From contig JADJEE010000012.1 in the NCBI GenBank assembly GCA_016709225.1, positions 1,302,001-1,366,000 of the forward strand: DNA of 64,000 nt. Direction: 5' to 3'. Origin of the DNA: Deltaproteobacteria bacterium. GTDB taxonomy: Bacteria; Myxococcota_A; Polyangia; Nannocystales; Nannocystaceae. A program made the position numbers and the translations under genes. Positions 24,593 to 32,796 of the stretch are shown here, in pieces (the stretch's first letter is position 1; each line of letters opens with the position of its first letter). Below the pieces are notes generated by a model. It did no database searches and was not told where the DNA came from. It saw only the letters and a list, made by a program, of their open reading frames with translations.

Positions 24593-26254
24593 ATGATCCG
24601 TTGGTGTCGTCTGCTCCCTTGCTCGACGCTCGCGCTGCTCGCCTGCCAGTCCGAGACCGCCAACCAGACCGGCACCGACGACGGACCGAGCTCGTTGAGC
24701 GCCACCACCGATCCGGGCGCCAGCACCGGCACGGGCACCAGTGGCGCGGGCCCGGGCACCGTGACGGTGGCGAGCACGGTCGGCGGCGGCGACTCGTCGT
24801 CGGGCCTGGGCCCCTTCGATCCACCGGTGGTGTTCGACGTGATCCCGCCGCCGCCCGTGGATCTCGGCACCGGCGCCGAGGGCCCCGTGATCCCGGAGGA
24901 CTGCGAGCAAGCCTCCGCCGGTGAGAGCACGGTGGGCTGCCTGTTCTACGCGGTCGATCTCGATCAATACGACTCGTCCGAGAACGACCAGTACGCGATC
25001 GCGGTCTCGAACGTGCAGCTGTCGGGCGCAGTCGACGTGGTCGTCGAGCAGAAGGTCGGCGGCGCGTGGCAGATCGTGGATGGGCCGGTGAGCGTGCCGT
25101 CGCTCGACCTCTACACCTTCATGCTGCCGGATCACCACCACCAGGGCAGTGGCGTGATGGAGGGCGGCACCTACCGCGTGACCGCCGAGCGGCCGATCAT
25201 CGCCTACCAGTTCAGCCCGTTCACGCAGGTGTCGGCGACCTCGGACGCGTCGATGCTCTACCCCGCGAGCTCACTCGACACGCTGGCCTACGTGCCGCAC
25301 TGGGGCGGCGGCCAGGGCGGCTCGTCGTACATCACCATCGTCGCGGTCGAGGACAACACCAACGTCGAGGTCACGCCGACCGCCAACACGCTGTCTGGCA
25401 GCGACGTGCCCGCCGGCAGCGCGGGGGTGCCGTTCATGATCTCGCTCGACGAGGGCGACATCGCCGAGGTGATGGCTTCGGCGCCCAACATCTCGCTGAC
25501 GGGCACGCGCATCGAGAGCAACGCGAACCATCCCATCGGCATCTTCACCGCCCACGAGTGCGCCAACATCCCCGCCGCGGTGTACGCCTGCGATCACCTC
25601 GAGGAGCAGCTGAGCGGCGTGCGGTTGTGGGGGCGCGACTTCGCAGCGGCCCGCGTGCCACCGCGAACCGCCGGCAACCCCGAGACCTCGCTGTGGCAGA
25701 TCCAGGCCAGCGAGGACGGCACCACGGTGCACCTCGACGCCGACGCCGCGGTCACCGGGCTGCCACCCTCGCCGCTGCAGATGAGCGCCGGCGAGACCGT
25801 CGAGTTCTACGTCGGCGGCACCGGCGACCAGCCCGGCGACTTCATGATCCAGTCGGACGCACCGATCGCGGTCATGAACTACATGACCGGCGCCGACAAC
25901 CCGCCCGCCAGCGGCCTGGGCGATCCCGCGATGGTGCAGCTGAGCCCGCTGCAGCAGCTGCTGCCGCGCTACGTCGTGATGGTGCCGAACCAGTGGACCA
26001 CCGACGTCCTGGTGATCACGCGTCCCTCGGGTGTCAGCGTCGATCTCGACGGCGACACCATCTCGGGCACGGAGTTCACCGACATCGACAACGGCGCGTA
26101 CCAGGTCGCGCGCATCGTGGTCGAAGACGGCGTCCACACCCTCGAGGCCGGCGAGGGCTTCTCGGTGGTGGTGGTCGGCTACGACGAGTACGACAGCTAC
26201 GCGTACCTCGGCGGCACCGGGACCGGGAAGATCAACCCCAACCCACCGGGCTGA
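24593..26254 (+). CDS. Lipoprotein with IgGFc-binding-like domain
   Basis: The 553-residue product has lipobox ALLAC, a Thr/Ser/Gly linker to residue 80, then a beta-rich domain that fits the bacterial IgGFc_binding family: ERPIIAYQFSPF, SDASMLYPASSL, EDNTNVEVTPTA, then IGIFTAHECANIP and YACDHLEEQLSG, in the family's usual order. The family was named for similarity to the human IgG Fc binding protein; its ligand in bacteria is unknown and adhesion is the common guess. The protein should sit on the cell surface. It ends with its stop immediately next to the stop of the convergent gene, no bases between. Confidence 0.75.
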   Translation: MIRWCRLLPCSTLALLACQSETANQTGTDDGPSSLSATTDPGASTGTGTSGAGPGTVTVASTVGGGDSSSGLGPFDPPVVFDVIPPPPVDLGTGAEGPVIPEDCEQASAGESTVGCLFYAVDLDQYDSSENDQYAIAVSNVQLSGAVDVVVEQKVGGAWQIVDGPVSVPSLDLYTFMLPDHHHQGSGVMEGGTYRVTAERPIIAYQFSPFTQVSATSDASMLYPASSLDTLAYVPHWGGGQGGSSYITIVAVEDNTNVEVTPTANTLSGSDVPAGSAGVPFMISLDEGDIAEVMASAPNISLTGTRIESNANHPIGIFTAHECANIPAAVYACDHLEEQLSGVRLWGRDFAAARVPPRTAGNPETSLWQIQASEDGTTVHLDADAAVTGLPPSPLQMSAGETVEFYVGGTGDQPGDFMIQSDAPIAVMNYMTGADNPPASGLGDPAMVQLSPLQQLLPRYVVMVPNQWTTDVLVITRPSGVSVDLDGDTISGTEFTDIDNGAYQVARIVVEDGVHTLEAGEGFSVVVVGYDEYDSYAYLGGTGTGKINPNPPG

Positions 26255-26980
26255 TCACGACGGCATCGGCGGCTCGTCGGCTTCGACGGGCGCGTCGTCC
26301 TCGGGGTCGCCGACGCCGGGCAGCGGCGCAGGGGTCGGCGCGGGCGCCGGCTCGGCGGGAGGCTCGGCGGGGCGCGTCGCGCTCGGGTCGCCCGACGCAC
26401 CGCTGCCGGGGGTCGAGGGCGCAGGGGCACTCGGTGTGTCGGCGGCGGGTGCCGCCGGCAGCGACTGGATCACGTCGGCAGAAGGTTGCCTGTGGCTCGG
26501 TCGCGCCGCGCCCGAGGCCGTGCTCGTGTGGGTCGCAGGCTCGCGGGTCGATCCGGCGACGCCCGACACCGCGGACGGAGCCACCGCCGTCGTCGTGCTC
26601 GCGCCCGCGTGCGGCTTGCCGCGGCGCGCGACCGGAGCCGCCGCGAGCGAGCGCGTGTACGCGACCGTGATCGCGTCGGTGCGCACGGCCTCGACCACTG
26701 CGACCGTGGAATCGAGTGAAGCCCGCAGCTGCGGCTCGAGCACGGGCACGGCGTCGGCATCGTCGCCACCGCCGGCCACCATCGCGATCACCAGCGCGAG
26801 CAGGCCACCGGTGGCCGCGGCGACGAACAGGCCCCGCGACGCGCGGTTGGGCTGCAGCCCGTGCATGGTCGCGGCGGGCCGCTCGGCCGACAGGTCCACC
26901 TCGAGTGCGACCTCGGTGTCGCCGGTGCGCGGCATCGCGATCGCGAGCTCGGGGGCGTGGGGGTCCGACGTGGTCGTCAT
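26255..26980 (-). CDS. Single-pass membrane protein with Pro/Ala-rich tail
   Basis: The 241-residue product has an acidic cytoplasmic N-terminus of about 48 residues, one membrane helix (about 50-68) and a long outer region rich in Pro, Ala, Ser and Thr with no clear fold. The layout resembles periplasm-spanning linkers and anti-sigma-like regulators, but no zinc-binding or catalytic motif is present. No sigma factor is next to it. I cannot assign a function. Confidence 0.55.
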   Translation of the reverse strand: MTTTSDPHAPELAIAMPRTGDTEVALEVDLSAERPAATMHGLQPNRASRGLFVAAATGGLLALVIAMVAGGGDDADAVPVLEPQLRASLDSTVAVVEAVRTDAITVAYTRSLAAAPVARRGKPHAGASTTTAVAPSAVSGVAGSTREPATHTSTASGAARPSHRQPSADVIQSLPAAPAADTPSAPAPSTPGSGASGDPSATRPAEPPAEPAPAPTPAPLPGVGDPEDDAPVEADEPPMPS

Positions 26981-27162
26981 GGCGCTCTCACTTCCGACGC
27001 ACGACTGCCATCCGGGGCTTCCGGACGAGGTCGGCGGCAGCGGAATCTAGTGCCCCGATCGGGGCGGCGCAACTTTGGGGACGGGCTTGCGCGACGCCGG
27101 AGTGCGGATCGCCGCGCTTGCGCGCCGGAGCCGACGACGCCGATGTGTTATGCCTTGCACCG

Positions 27163-28107
27163 ATGACAGGATGGTTCGCGTCGTCGGGTTCGCGCACGCG
27201 TCATTTCGGCCCGCGCCGCGCAGCAAAGCGGTGCGCCGTCGCACTGGTGGCGTCGGCGTCGTGGGCCCAGGCGCCCGTGCTGGCGCGCGCACACGGGCCG
27301 GCACCCGCGGTCGCGGAGCCCACGCCCGTCGAGCGCGAGACGTCGGCGACCCCGGCGCAGCCGGCCGCTGCGCCCGCCCCGATCATCGGCGACGACGAGG
27401 TCGAGCTGGTCGGCGGTGGCTTCCTGCGCGGTCGCATCGTCGAGCTGCTGCCCAACGAGCGCGTGGTGCTGCTCGTCGATGGCACCGGTGAGCGGCGCGA
27501 GATCCCCTGGGCGCAGGTCGCCGACGTACGACGGGGCCGTGGCACCGGCGACACCGAGGCCCCGGCGTGGCCGCGCGAGCCCGGCCCCGCATCAACACCG
27601 CCGCCGGCCCACGGCCCCCGCGTGCACCTGTCGCTGACGCGGGACAAGCCGGTCACGCTCTACGAGGTGCGCAGCGAGGTGATCGCGGGTGGCTACAACG
27701 CGTCGCTCTACGGCATGAGCTTTCGCAGCGTGTGCACGGCCCCGTGCGATCGCGTGATCGATGGCGGCGGCGGCCAGCAGTACTTCCTCGCCACCGGCGA
27801 GGGCGTGGTGTGGACGGCGTCGCGCAAGTTCACGCTCGAGCAGGCCAGCGGTGCGCTCGACATCGCGGTGCGCCCGGGTGGCCGAGGCCTGCGGATCGTC
27901 GGTGCGATCCTCCTGGGCATCGGCATCGGCGCGGCGATCGGCGGCAGCATCCTCGTGATCGGGAGGTCGACGCGGACCGCCGGCTTCGGACTGCTCGGCG
28001 CAGCGGTGCCGGGACTCGGCGCGGGCATCCCGATGACGATCCTCGGCCGCACGCGCTACCGCATGGGTGAGCGCGTGCGCGAGGGCGACGAGCGCGACGA
28101 CCCCTGA
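27163..28107 (+). CDS. Membrane-anchored protein, unknown function
   Basis: The 314-residue product begins with a basic segment and a hydrophobic signal-like stretch (residues 22-45). After a Pro/Ala linker comes a small beta-barrel-like part (DDEVELVGGGFLRGRIVELL, then ERREIPWAQVADVRRG), a pattern in which a gene product's effect on a barrier is expressed as an attribute-binding domain in many myxobacterial proteins; this comparison is loose. Two Gly/Ile-rich membrane helices lie near residues 240-300. The upstream 180 bases hold no gene; the gene is divergent from the Pro-rich membrane protein gene. The ATG at 27163 was chosen since frames further upstream overlap that gene's promoter region. 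Confidence 0.5.
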   Translation: MTGWFASSGSRTRHFGPRRAAKRCAVALVASASWAQAPVLARAHGPAPAVAEPTPVERETSATPAQPAAAPAPIIGDDEVELVGGGFLRGRIVELLPNERVVLLVDGTGERREIPWAQVADVRRGRGTGDTEAPAWPREPGPASTPPPAHGPRVHLSLTRDKPVTLYEVRSEVIAGGYNASLYGMSFRSVCTAPCDRVIDGGGGQQYFLATGEGVVWTASRKFTLEQASGALDIAVRPGGRGLRIVGAILLGIGIGAAIGGSILVIGRSTRTAGFGLLGAAVPGLGAGIPMTILGRTRYRMGERVREGDERDDP

Positions 28108-28119
28108 AATGGCGCCGCG

Positions 28120-29949
28120 TCAGCAGGTGAGGCCGCAGATGCTCGCGACCTCGCCGACGCACTGCGCGTCCCAGCCGAACGTGCAGCAGAAGCTGTCCTG
28201 CGCGCAGATGTCGGCCACGCAGGTCCCGAGCCCAGTGTTGTCGCAGCCGCTGGCGAGCGCGTTGCCGGTGAGGCACGGCGAGTGGGCGCAGCTCGTGCAC
28301 GACCAGTCCGAGCAGTACTCGACCACCTCCGCGATGCACTGCGCATCCCAGGCCGTGGTGCAGCAGAAGGCATCGAGCGCGCAGATGCTGCTCACGCACG
28401 ACGAGCAACCGTTGGCGAGCGCGCCCGCGTTGGCGCACAACGAGTGCGCGCAGCCGCAGCCGTTGTCGGCGGCGCCGTTGCAGTCCTCGTCGAGACCGTT
28501 GCCGCAGATCTCCGCGGTCGGGAACACCGTCTGCGCGCAGGCCTGCGCGCCGTTGCTGCAGGCAGTGACGCCGGTCGCACAGGCGCCGGGGATGCCCGTC
28601 GCACAGCCATTGCCACCGCCCGGGTTGCCCTCGTCGACGCCGCTGTCGCAGTCGTTGTCGAGGCCGTCGCAGATCTCGGTCGACGGATTGACGTTCTGGT
28701 TGCAGACCACGCTACTGCCGACGCACGCGGTCGTGCCGGCCGCGCACACGCCGAACTGACCGGTGCTGCAGCCCTGGCCGCCGCCGGGGTTGCCCTCGTT
28801 GGTCATGCCATCGCAGTCGTTGTCGACCGCGTCGCAGACCTCGGTGCCGGGCTGCTGGTTCTGCACGCACTGCAGCGCGCCACCTGTGCACTGATGGACG
28901 CCAGCGGCACAGATGCCGAGCAGCCCGGTGTTGCACATGCCGCCGCCGCCGGGGTTGCCCTCGTCGACGCCGGTGTCGCAATCGTTGTCGAGTCCGTCGC
29001 AGGTCTCCGCGCCGGCGGCGGTGTCCTGCACGCACGAGAGCGCCCCCGACACGCACTGCTGATGTCCCTGCGCGCACACGCCGACCAGGCCGGTCGCACA
29101 CGCTGCACCGCCACCGGGGTTGCCCTCGTCGGTGGCGGCATCGCAATCGTCGTCGAGTCCGTTGCACGACTCGCTGCCCGGCAACACGTCGCCGTCGCAG
29201 CTGGCCGGCCACGCACCGCCGACGCAGGTCTGCGTGCCGCCGACGCACACGCCCACGTCCTGCGTGCCCATGGGACCGCCGTAGCAAGGCTGTTGCTCAC
29301 CGTCGAGACAGCTGCAGCCCTCGTCGATCTCGGCGTCGCAGTCGTCGTCGAGGCCGTTGCAGATCTCGGTCGCGGGCTTGCCGGGCACACACCGGGCGGG
29401 CTCACCATCGGCGCAGGTGTCGACTGTCACCTGGCAGATGCCCTCGCCGCAGGTCTCGCTCCCGAAGTCCTCGTCGATGTCGCCATCGCAGTCGTCGTCG
29501 ACGCCGTTGCAGGCCTCGTCGATCGGCGTGAGCTCGTCGGCGCACGAGCCCCAGCTGCCCGCATCGGAGCACTGCTGCTTGCCTGGGTGGCACAGGCCGA
29601 CGCCCTGGGTGCCCTCGGGCCCCGAGTAGCAGGACTGCGTCGCGCCGGGGTTGCAGTCGCAGTCCTCGTCGACCGCGTCGTCGCAGTCGTTGTCGACACC
29701 GTCGCAGATCTCGGGCTTGCAGTCGCTGCCACCGCTGGTGCTGTCGGCACCGTCGCCGCCGGAGCTACCGTCACCGGAGCCGCTGCCGTCGCCCGCGGTG
29801 ACACCGGTGGTGACCTGCGTCGCACCCGAGGTCGCAAGCGTATCGGACTCGGCACCGCCGAAGCTCGTCACCGAGAGATCGGTCCCGCCGGCGCACGCCG
29901 CGAGGCTCGCCAGACCGACCAGACACAATCGCTTCGCACGGATGCGCAT
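28120..29949 (-). CDS. Lipoprotein with MopE-type repeats and two C-terminal Cys modules
   Basis: The 609-residue product has lipobox LAAC, a polar linker, then eight units of the MopE-like pattern E-x-C-[DN]-G-[LV]-D-[ND]-D-C-D; units 1-7 are regular (for example EICDGVDNDCDDAVDEDC) and unit 8 is diverged (EICGNGLDEDCNGAADNGC). The Asp-rich loops should bind Ca2+ or another metal. The end holds two copies of a Cys module, each about 48 residues, starting CAHSxC and ending with FCC, WDAQC and a final Cys. This second module occurs widely in myxobacterial surface proteins. A role in metal binding or surface structure is likely; nothing shows an enzyme. Confidence 0.8.
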   Translation of the reverse strand: MRIRAKRLCLVGLASLAACAGGTDLSVTSFGGAESDTLATSGATQVTTGVTAGDGSGSGDGSSGGDGADSTSGGSDCKPEICDGVDNDCDDAVDEDCDCNPGATQSCYSGPEGTQGVGLCHPGKQQCSDAGSWGSCADELTPIDEACNGVDDDCDGDIDEDFGSETCGEGICQVTVDTCADGEPARCVPGKPATEICNGLDDDCDAEIDEGCSCLDGEQQPCYGGPMGTQDVGVCVGGTQTCVGGAWPASCDGDVLPGSESCNGLDDDCDAATDEGNPGGGAACATGLVGVCAQGHQQCVSGALSCVQDTAAGAETCDGLDNDCDTGVDEGNPGGGGMCNTGLLGICAAGVHQCTGGALQCVQNQQPGTEVCDAVDNDCDGMTNEGNPGGGQGCSTGQFGVCAAGTTACVGSSVVCNQNVNPSTEICDGLDNDCDSGVDEGNPGGGNGCATGIPGACATGVTACSNGAQACAQTVFPTAEICGNGLDEDCNGAADNGCGCAHSLCANAGALANGCSSCVSSICALDAFCCTTAWDAQCIAEVVEYCSDWSCTSCAHSPCLTGNALASGCDNTGLGTCVADICAQDSFCCTFGWDAQCVGEVASICGLTC

Positions 29950-30217
29950 CGCGTTGGTCAGGCTATCACGCGTCCGCGCAGCGACCGAAGTCGACGACGC
30001 TCGCGTTCACCGGCGACTACGCACGACGAGCATGTCGCCGCGGTGGGCAACTTGCGACGAGGCGCCCGCAGTGGTGAGTTGGCTTGCCGACGGTGATGCC
30101 TGCGATGGCGCGAGTCCGCCCCCGCGCACCGTCGATCGCACCTTGGATGGGCCCCGGGCCCGCCCTACGCGTTGGTCGCTCGCGCCGTCCGAGACCGGCG
30201 CATCATCCCGGTCGATC

Positions 30218-31123
30218 GTGCTCCTCGGCCTCGCAGGTGAGCTCGCAGCGCTGGGCACCGCCGTCTGCTGGACCTTCACCGCGCTGTGGTTCACCGCCGC
30301 GAGTCGCCGCGTGGGCGCGCTGCCGGTGAACCTGCTGCGCATGCCGGTCGCGTTCGCCTGGCTCGCGGCATGGGGGCTGGTGACCCGCGGACACGCGCTG
30401 CCGAGCGACGCCAGCGCCCACGCGTGGACGTGGCTCACCGCATCGGCGCTGGCCGGCTTCGCGCTCGGCGACCTGTGCCTCTTCCGCGCCTTCGTCTTGA
30501 TCGGGCCGCGACTGGCGTCGCTGGTGATGGCGACCGCACCTGCCTTCACCGCCGTGATCGGCTGGCTCGTGCTCGACGAACGGCTCGAGGCGCTGGCGAT
30601 CCTCGGCATCGCGTTGACGGTGTCGGGATTGATGATCGCGATCCGCGAGCGCACCGCGGCACCGACGACGTCGCCGGCGACAGAAGTCGGCGCGCCCGCC
30701 CGCGGGCTCGTGCTCGCGCTGCTCGGCGCGCTCGGCCAGGCGCTCGGCTTGGTGCTCGCCAAGCACGGCATGGGCGACTACGACGCATTCGCGTCGACGC
30801 AGATCCGCGTGTTGGTGGGCGCGGTCGCGTTCGTCGCGATGACCACGGCTGCACGCGGCTGGCCGCAGGTCCGCGCGGCGCTGCGCGACCGCACCGCGAT
30901 GCTGCGCTGTGCGCTCGGCGGCACCTTCGGCCCGTTCCTCGGCGTGGGCCTGTCGCTGTACGCCGCGCAACACACCGCCGCCGGCATCGCGGCGAGCCTC
31001 ATGGCCACCCAGCCGCTGCTGGTGATCCCGTTCGCAGTGTGGCTGCAGGGCGAGCGTGCCGGCCCGCGCGCGGTGGTCGGTGCCGCGATCGCGGTGCTCG
31101 GCGTCGCGCTGCTGCTGCGCTGA
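30218..31123 (+). CDS. EamA/DMT-family transporter
   Basis: The product (301 residues from the GTG at 30218) has about ten hydrophobic segments in two halves, each ending with the EamA pattern: LASLVMATAPAFTAVIGWLV with DERL, and IAASLMATQPLLVIPFAVWL with GERAG. These drug/metabolite transporters export small molecules or amino acids; the substrate cannot be read. An ATG at 30032 would add a 62-residue polar extension unlike the family, so the GTG directly before helix 1 is preferred, with no good Shine-Dalgarno for either. The gap from 29950 to the start holds nothing else recognisable. Confidence 0.8.
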   Translation: MLLGLAGELAALGTAVCWTFTALWFTAASRRVGALPVNLLRMPVAFAWLAAWGLVTRGHALPSDASAHAWTWLTASALAGFALGDLCLFRAFVLIGPRLASLVMATAPAFTAVIGWLVLDERLEALAILGIALTVSGLMIAIRERTAAPTTSPATEVGAPARGLVLALLGALGQALGLVLAKHGMGDYDAFASTQIRVLVGAVAFVAMTTAARGWPQVRAALRDRTAMLRCALGGTFGPFLGVGLSLYAAQHTAAGIAASLMATQPLLVIPFAVWLQGERAGPRAVVGAAIAVLGVALLLR

Positions 31124-31216
31124 CGCGCTCGCGGACCGCACCAGGACCGAGGCCAGGCCGAACCATGACCGTCCGCCACGAACCGGGCGCCGCGTTCGGT
31201 CGTCTGCAATTGCACG

Positions 31217-32719
31217 ATGCAACGCGCCTGTTCGACCCGCCTCCTCGTCGCCCTCGCCATCCTCGGTTCCGCATGCTCGCAGCGCGAGGCCTCACCGAGC
31301 CACTTCGATGCACGGCAGGGCCACCCCGAGCCGGCCGCACGGATGGAGGAGCGCAAGGCCGAGAGCCGCGAGGACTACACCCGCATCGTCGAGAACGCGG
31401 TCGTCGCAACCAGCACCGACGCGGTCTCGACCTTCTCGATCGACGTCGACACCGCCGCCTACAGCAACATGCGCCGATTCCTGCGGGACGGCACGCTGCC
31501 GCCGGCCGACGCGGTGCGCATCGAAGAGCTCATCAACTACTTCACGTACGACTACGAGCGGCCCACCGGCGACGAGCCCTTCGCCGTGCACGCCGAGGTC
31601 GCGCCGTGCCCGTGGGCCAGCGATCACCAGCTGATGCGCATTGGCCTGGCCGCCCGCGCGCTCGACGAGTCCGCGGTGCCCACCCGCAACTTGGTGTTCT
31701 TGCTCGATGTCTCGGGCTCGATGAACGACCCCGACAAGCTGCCACTGTTGCAGCGCGGCCTGGGCATGCTGGTCGACACGCTACGTGAGGGTGATCGCGT
31801 CTCGATCGTGGTGTACGCAGGGGCCTCGGGCGTCGTGCTCGAGCCGACCTCCGACAAGGCCGAGATCATGGCTGCGCTGCAGCGCCTCCAGGCCGGCGGC
31901 GCCACCAACGGCGGTGCCGGCATCGAGCTGGCCTATCGTCTCGCCGAGGGTAGCTTCGTGCAGGGCGGCATCAACCGCGTGATCCTGGCCACCGACGGCG
32001 ATTTCAACGTCGGCACCACCGACCAGGCGGCACTGGTGGAGCTGATCGAGGCCAAGCGCGCGTCGGGTGTGTTCTTGAGCGTGCTCGGCTTCGGCACCGG
32101 CAACCTGAAGGACTCGACGATGGAGATGCTGGCCGACAAGGGCAACGGCAACTACGCCTACATCGACTCGATCGCCGAGGCCCGCAAGGTGCTCGTGACC
32201 GAGGCCGGCTCGACCCTCGTGACCGTCGCCAAGGACGTGAAGATCCAGGTTGCGTTCGACCCCGAGCAGGTCGCGTCGTACCGCCTGGTCGGCTACGAAA
32301 ACCGCATGCTGGCGGACGCCGACTTCATCGACGACCGCAAGGACGCCGGCGAGATCGGTGCCGGCCACACCGTCACTGCGCTCTACGAGATCGCGCCGCG
32401 CTCGCGCGACGCCGCCACGACCCTCGCATCGGTGAAGCTGCGCTACAAGCAACCCGACGGCGACACCAGCGTCGAGCGCAGCCTCGAGGTGCACGGCAGC
32501 GACATCGCGCTGCCGGCTGCCTCGGATGACCTGCGCTTTGCCGCCGCGGTGGCCGAGTTCGGGCTCTTGCTGCGTGACTCGGCCCACCGCGGCGACGCCA
32601 GCTTCGCGCAGGTGCTCGAGCTCGCCCGCGGTGCGCTCGGCCGCGATGCCCGCGGTCTGCGGGCCGAGTTCATCACCCTGGTCGAGCGTGCGCAGGGGCT
32701 CTCCCACGCACGTGGATGA
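31217..32719 (+). CDS. YfbK-like vWA lipoprotein (copy 1)
   Basis: The 500-residue product has lipobox GSAC. Residues about 65-125 are the YfbK N-terminal domain (STFSIDVDTAAYSNMRRFL, then LPPADAVRIEELINYF). The von Willebrand A domain has the MIDAS motif DVSGSM (about 164-169), with TNGG and ATDGDFNVG supplying the other metal ligands. The last third is the DUF3520-type C-terminal domain. Such proteins bind partners through Mg2+ at the MIDAS. It is followed after 77 bases by a close paralog, showing a tandem duplication. The linker after the lipobox is shorter than in copy 2. Confidence 0.88.
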   Translation: MQRACSTRLLVALAILGSACSQREASPSHFDARQGHPEPAARMEERKAESREDYTRIVENAVVATSTDAVSTFSIDVDTAAYSNMRRFLRDGTLPPADAVRIEELINYFTYDYERPTGDEPFAVHAEVAPCPWASDHQLMRIGLAARALDESAVPTRNLVFLLDVSGSMNDPDKLPLLQRGLGMLVDTLREGDRVSIVVYAGASGVVLEPTSDKAEIMAALQRLQAGGATNGGAGIELAYRLAEGSFVQGGINRVILATDGDFNVGTTDQAALVELIEAKRASGVFLSVLGFGTGNLKDSTMEMLADKGNGNYAYIDSIAEARKVLVTEAGSTLVTVAKDVKIQVAFDPEQVASYRLVGYENRMLADADFIDDRKDAGEIGAGHTVTALYEIAPRSRDAATTLASVKLRYKQPDGDTSVERSLEVHGSDIALPAASDDLRFAAAVAEFGLLLRDSAHRGDASFAQVLELARGALGRDARGLRAEFITLVERAQGLSHARG

Positions 32720-32796
32720 GGGCTCGGGCGGGCCGTCTGGCCCGCCGATGTCGCCCGTAGATCGATTCCCGGGCGACGTCCGTTCCTCCAGCCTGC

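Noticed and set aside
30032..30217. Longer N-terminus for the EamA transporter
   Set aside because: It would add 62 polar residues before the first membrane helix, unlike this family.
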